A DNA stretch of 7,017 bases from BS150m-G50 sp964501185 [NCBI: uncultured Bacteroidia bacterium] (lineage in GTDB: Bacteria; CAIWAD01; BS150m-G50), in contig CAZCRT010000066.1 in the NCBI GenBank assembly GCA_964501185.1, positions 1 through 7,017 on the forward strand, given 5' to 3'. Positions within the stretch are counted from its first letter, which is position 1; each line of letters begins with the position of its first letter. Positions 6,201 through 7,017 of the stretch are shown piece after piece. Under the pieces are notes generated by a model. The model saw nothing but the letters and a program-made list of their open reading frames with translations, made no database searches and was not told where the DNA came from. Made by a program: the position numbers and the translations under genes.

Positions 6201-6452
6201 ATGAGAGAGCGTCGAATACGATTCCGCAATTCACAAGAGCTTAGTTGGATGTCAATTCGCTTTGCATCGCATGGTGCAAACGCAACGATGGCAAGATTGT
6301 TAGGATCTGTCTGGGAGATGGCTGGAACGGTTTCCTCGGGAAGTGCCGGATCCGGGAGCAACCTCGGGAATGCTGACAACAGCAGGAGTATTGAACGGAA
6401 GAATCGCTCTTCTGGTGGAGTGATTAAGGAGGGGTCTGATGAGAAAGCATAA
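6201..6452 (+). CDS. Small basic protein of unknown function, first gene of the sigma-54 bicistron
   Basis: I do not recognise this 83-residue protein. It starts MRERRIRFRN, is rich in Arg and Ser, has a short moderately hydrophobic segment (MARLLGSVWEMAG, about residues 30-42), then a Ser/Gly/Asn stretch (43-62) and a charged tail. No clear signal peptide or metal motif is visible. The start at 6201 has AAAGGGA about six bases upstream and lies 39 bases behind the sigma-54 start. Its last 14 bases overlap the next gene, whose ribosome site lies inside this frame, so the two could be translationally coupled. It could be a regulator, a precursor peptide or a translated leader. Long opposite-strand frames here lack ribosome sites. 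Codon choice is not strongly biased, so the call is moderate. Confidence 0.55.
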   Translation: MRERRIRFRNSQELSWMSIRFASHGANATMARLLGSVWEMAGTVSSGSAGSGSNLGNADNSRSIERKNRSSGGVIKEGSDEKA

Positions 6453-6702
6453 TGTACTGACACTGTTGGCGGTATCCTGTATGCTAAGTGGAACCGCCCT
6501 GGCGATTGACAGGAGTGGAGATACCTGCCTGCAACCCAATCTCATACATGCGAAGTTGTTCTTACCGGAGCAGCACCCGGAGCAGCTTATTCCGAAATGC
6601 GCCTGCTGCGCATGTGAAGAGTTCAAGGGGTATCCTTTGCTTCCAGAAGGAGACTATCGCAGTATCAATACGGACATGAGCCCGAGGGTAAATCTTCGCT
6701 GA
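6439..6702 (+). CDS. Small exported cysteine-cluster protein, second gene of the sigma-54 bicistron
   Basis: An 87-residue protein with a clear signal peptide: MRKHN, hydrophobic core 6-20, and type I cleavage likely after ALA22. A cysteine at 14 (AVSC) makes an atypical lipobox possible but less likely. The mature part of about 65 residues has Cys30 and a compact C-A-C-C-A-C cluster (Cys54, 56, 57, 59), then an acidic and aromatic tail. C-x-C-C-x-C clusters bind metals or form disulfides in several unrelated families, but I recognise no family here. The start is fixed by AAGGAGG (6426-6432) six bases upstream, the strongest ribosome site in the window. It overlaps the previous gene by 14 bases and is followed by a structured untranslated region. 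The exported location and the promoter suggest a signal, a metal-binding or an envelope role, which is inference. Confidence 0.7.
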   Translation: MRKHNVLTLLAVSCMLSGTALAIDRSGDTCLQPNLIHAKLFLPEQHPEQLIPKCACCACEEFKGYPLLPEGDYRSINTDMSPRVNLR

Positions 6703-6714
6703 ACCAGTAGGGAA

Positions 6715-6748
6715 TTGATCAGTTGTTCCAATAATACAGACTGATCAA
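6715..6748 (+). repeat. Perfect 9-base inverted repeat after the small-protein genes
   Basis: TTGATCAGT (6715-6723) pairs perfectly with ACTGATCAA (6740-6748) across a 16-base loop. It starts 13 bases after the stop codon at 6702. There is no T run, so it is not an intrinsic terminator; an RNA-stabilising hairpin or a DNA operator are both possible. Confidence 0.6.
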
Positions 6749-6753
6749 CCGGG

Positions 6754-6810
6754 ATTCTGACCCTGTTTAGCAGACCTGTTGAGGTACTGCTCCGAAGACA
6801 GCGTCAGGAT
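6754..6810 (+). repeat. Long imperfect stem-loop of 57 bases
   Basis: Reading inwards, the pairs are 6754-6761 with 6803-6810 (8, one T-G), a C/C mismatch, 6763-6766 with 6798-6801 (4), bulged G6797, 6767-6768 with 6795-6796 (2), bulged 6792-6794, 6769-6773 with 6787-6791 (5), bulged A6786, and 6774-6777 with 6782-6785 (4), closing on a GTTG loop. That makes 23 pairs in 57 bases, much more than expected by chance in a non-coding stretch. All unpaired bases other than the C/C mismatch and the loop lie on the 3' arm. Confidence 0.7.
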
Positions 6811-6845
6811 ATATAACTCCCTGTGAGATGGGAGGGTGTATCGGG

Positions 6846-6907
6846 AAAGCCCGCACCGTTATCTAATCGATTCTGGCGAGTCAGAATCGAGACGGAGCGG
6901 GCTTTTT
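6846..6907 (+). terminator. Long intrinsic terminator ending the small-protein transcript
   Basis: AAAGCCCGC (6846-6854) pairs with GCGGGCTTT (6897-6905). Inside this, CCGT (6856-6859) pairs with ACGG (6892-6895), and a 9-pair tip TCGATTCTG / CAGAATCGA (6867-6875 with 6882-6890) closes on a 6-base loop. The stem runs into five T (6903-6907). It is a strong rho-independent terminator. Its left arm can also pair with bases 6835-6845 (see findings), which would disrupt it. Confidence 0.85.
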
Positions 6908-7017
6908 AACGTCCCCGGTCATTAACAATAAAACTTCAGACTATTCTGTGAGGTGTAAAGCTTAACTGTTTACCCGTTTCATATTTTGCTGTCCTTTTGT
7001 GAAGAATATCGTTAGGT

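Larger units (their letters stand above)
6703..6907 (+). ncRNA. Structured non-coding stretch: 3' UTR or candidate small RNA
   Basis: After the stop at 6702 no convincing frame exists, but four stem-loops follow in order: 6715-6748 (9 perfect pairs, 16-base loop), 6754-6810 (long imperfect stem), 6817-6834 (CTCCC/GGGAG) and the terminator 6846-6907. I found no good promoter between 6703 and 6753, so it most likely belongs to the sigma-54 transcript (about 6162 to 6907), either as a 3' UTR or as a processed RNA. It resembles no tmRNA, SRP, RNase P or riboswitch that I know. Bases 6908-7017 beyond it contain nothing I can assign. Confidence 0.4.

Noticed and set aside
6080-6626. Minus-strand open frames opposite the small-protein genes (127 and 108 codons)
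   Set aside because: Their starts lack ribosome sites, their products look like antisense shadows, and the opposite strand has a complete promoter, ribosome sites and terminator.
6754-6810. Possible integron attC site, because of an imperfect palindrome with extrahelical bases
   Set aside because: The ends lack the GTTRRRY / RYYYAAC core sites, and no integrase or cassette structure is present.
6828-6866. 12-codon frame overlapping the alternative stems, as a possible attenuator leader peptide
   Set aside because: No ribosome site stands before the ATG and there is no run of regulatory codons.

Overview
This window looks like chromosome from a Gram-negative bacterium of the Fibrobacterota-Chlorobi-Bacteroidota (FCB) superphylum or a neighbouring candidate phylum (Zixibacteria, Latescibacterota or Krumholzibacteriota type). 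The evidence is a secreted repeat protein ending in a 'SYPNPFNP' type A sorting domain, a lipoprotein with LVIVD-type propeller repeats, and a DUF481 outer-membrane barrel. Base composition is mixed (roughly half GC by eye). No transposase, integrase, tRNA, rRNA or CRISPR array is visible. The lineage is inferred from protein style only.

Layout. The left three quarters is read on the minus strand, in this transcription order. First is a DUF481 outer-membrane protein (5514 to 4744) with its own terminator just after the stop. Next comes a 311-base intergenic stretch with a good sigma-54 promoter (4515 to 4501). It is followed by a lipoprotein with LVIVD-like repeats (4432 to 3377), and, 103 bases later, a 1037-residue secreted protein made of about 16 tryptophan-centred repeats plus a C-terminal sorting domain (3273 to 160). 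A clear intrinsic terminator (138 to 106) closes that unit. The last two genes probably form one sigma-54-dependent operon making surface or extracellular propeller-like proteins.

The right quarter is read on the plus strand: an unrecognised 86-residue protein (5734-5994) behind a sigma-70-like promoter, then a regulatory region with several inverted repeats and a near-perfect sigma-54 promoter (6136-6150). This drives an apparent bicistron of two unrecognised small genes, of 83 codons (6201-6452) and 87 codons (6439-6702), which overlap by 14 bases. The second encodes a signal peptide and a C-x-C-C-x-C cluster. Downstream is a 200-base non-coding stretch (6703-6907) with successive stem-loops, including a 23-pair imperfect hairpin and a long final hairpin with a T run. 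The last 110 bases hold nothing I can identify.

The part most likely to be undescribed is this sigma-54-controlled small-protein bicistron plus structured RNA. Two sigma-54 promoters within 1.7 kb, one for large exported proteins and one for a small exported cysteine protein, suggest activator-controlled surface or envelope functions. A common activator is not shown, because the upstream inverted repeats of the two promoters do not share an obvious half-site.
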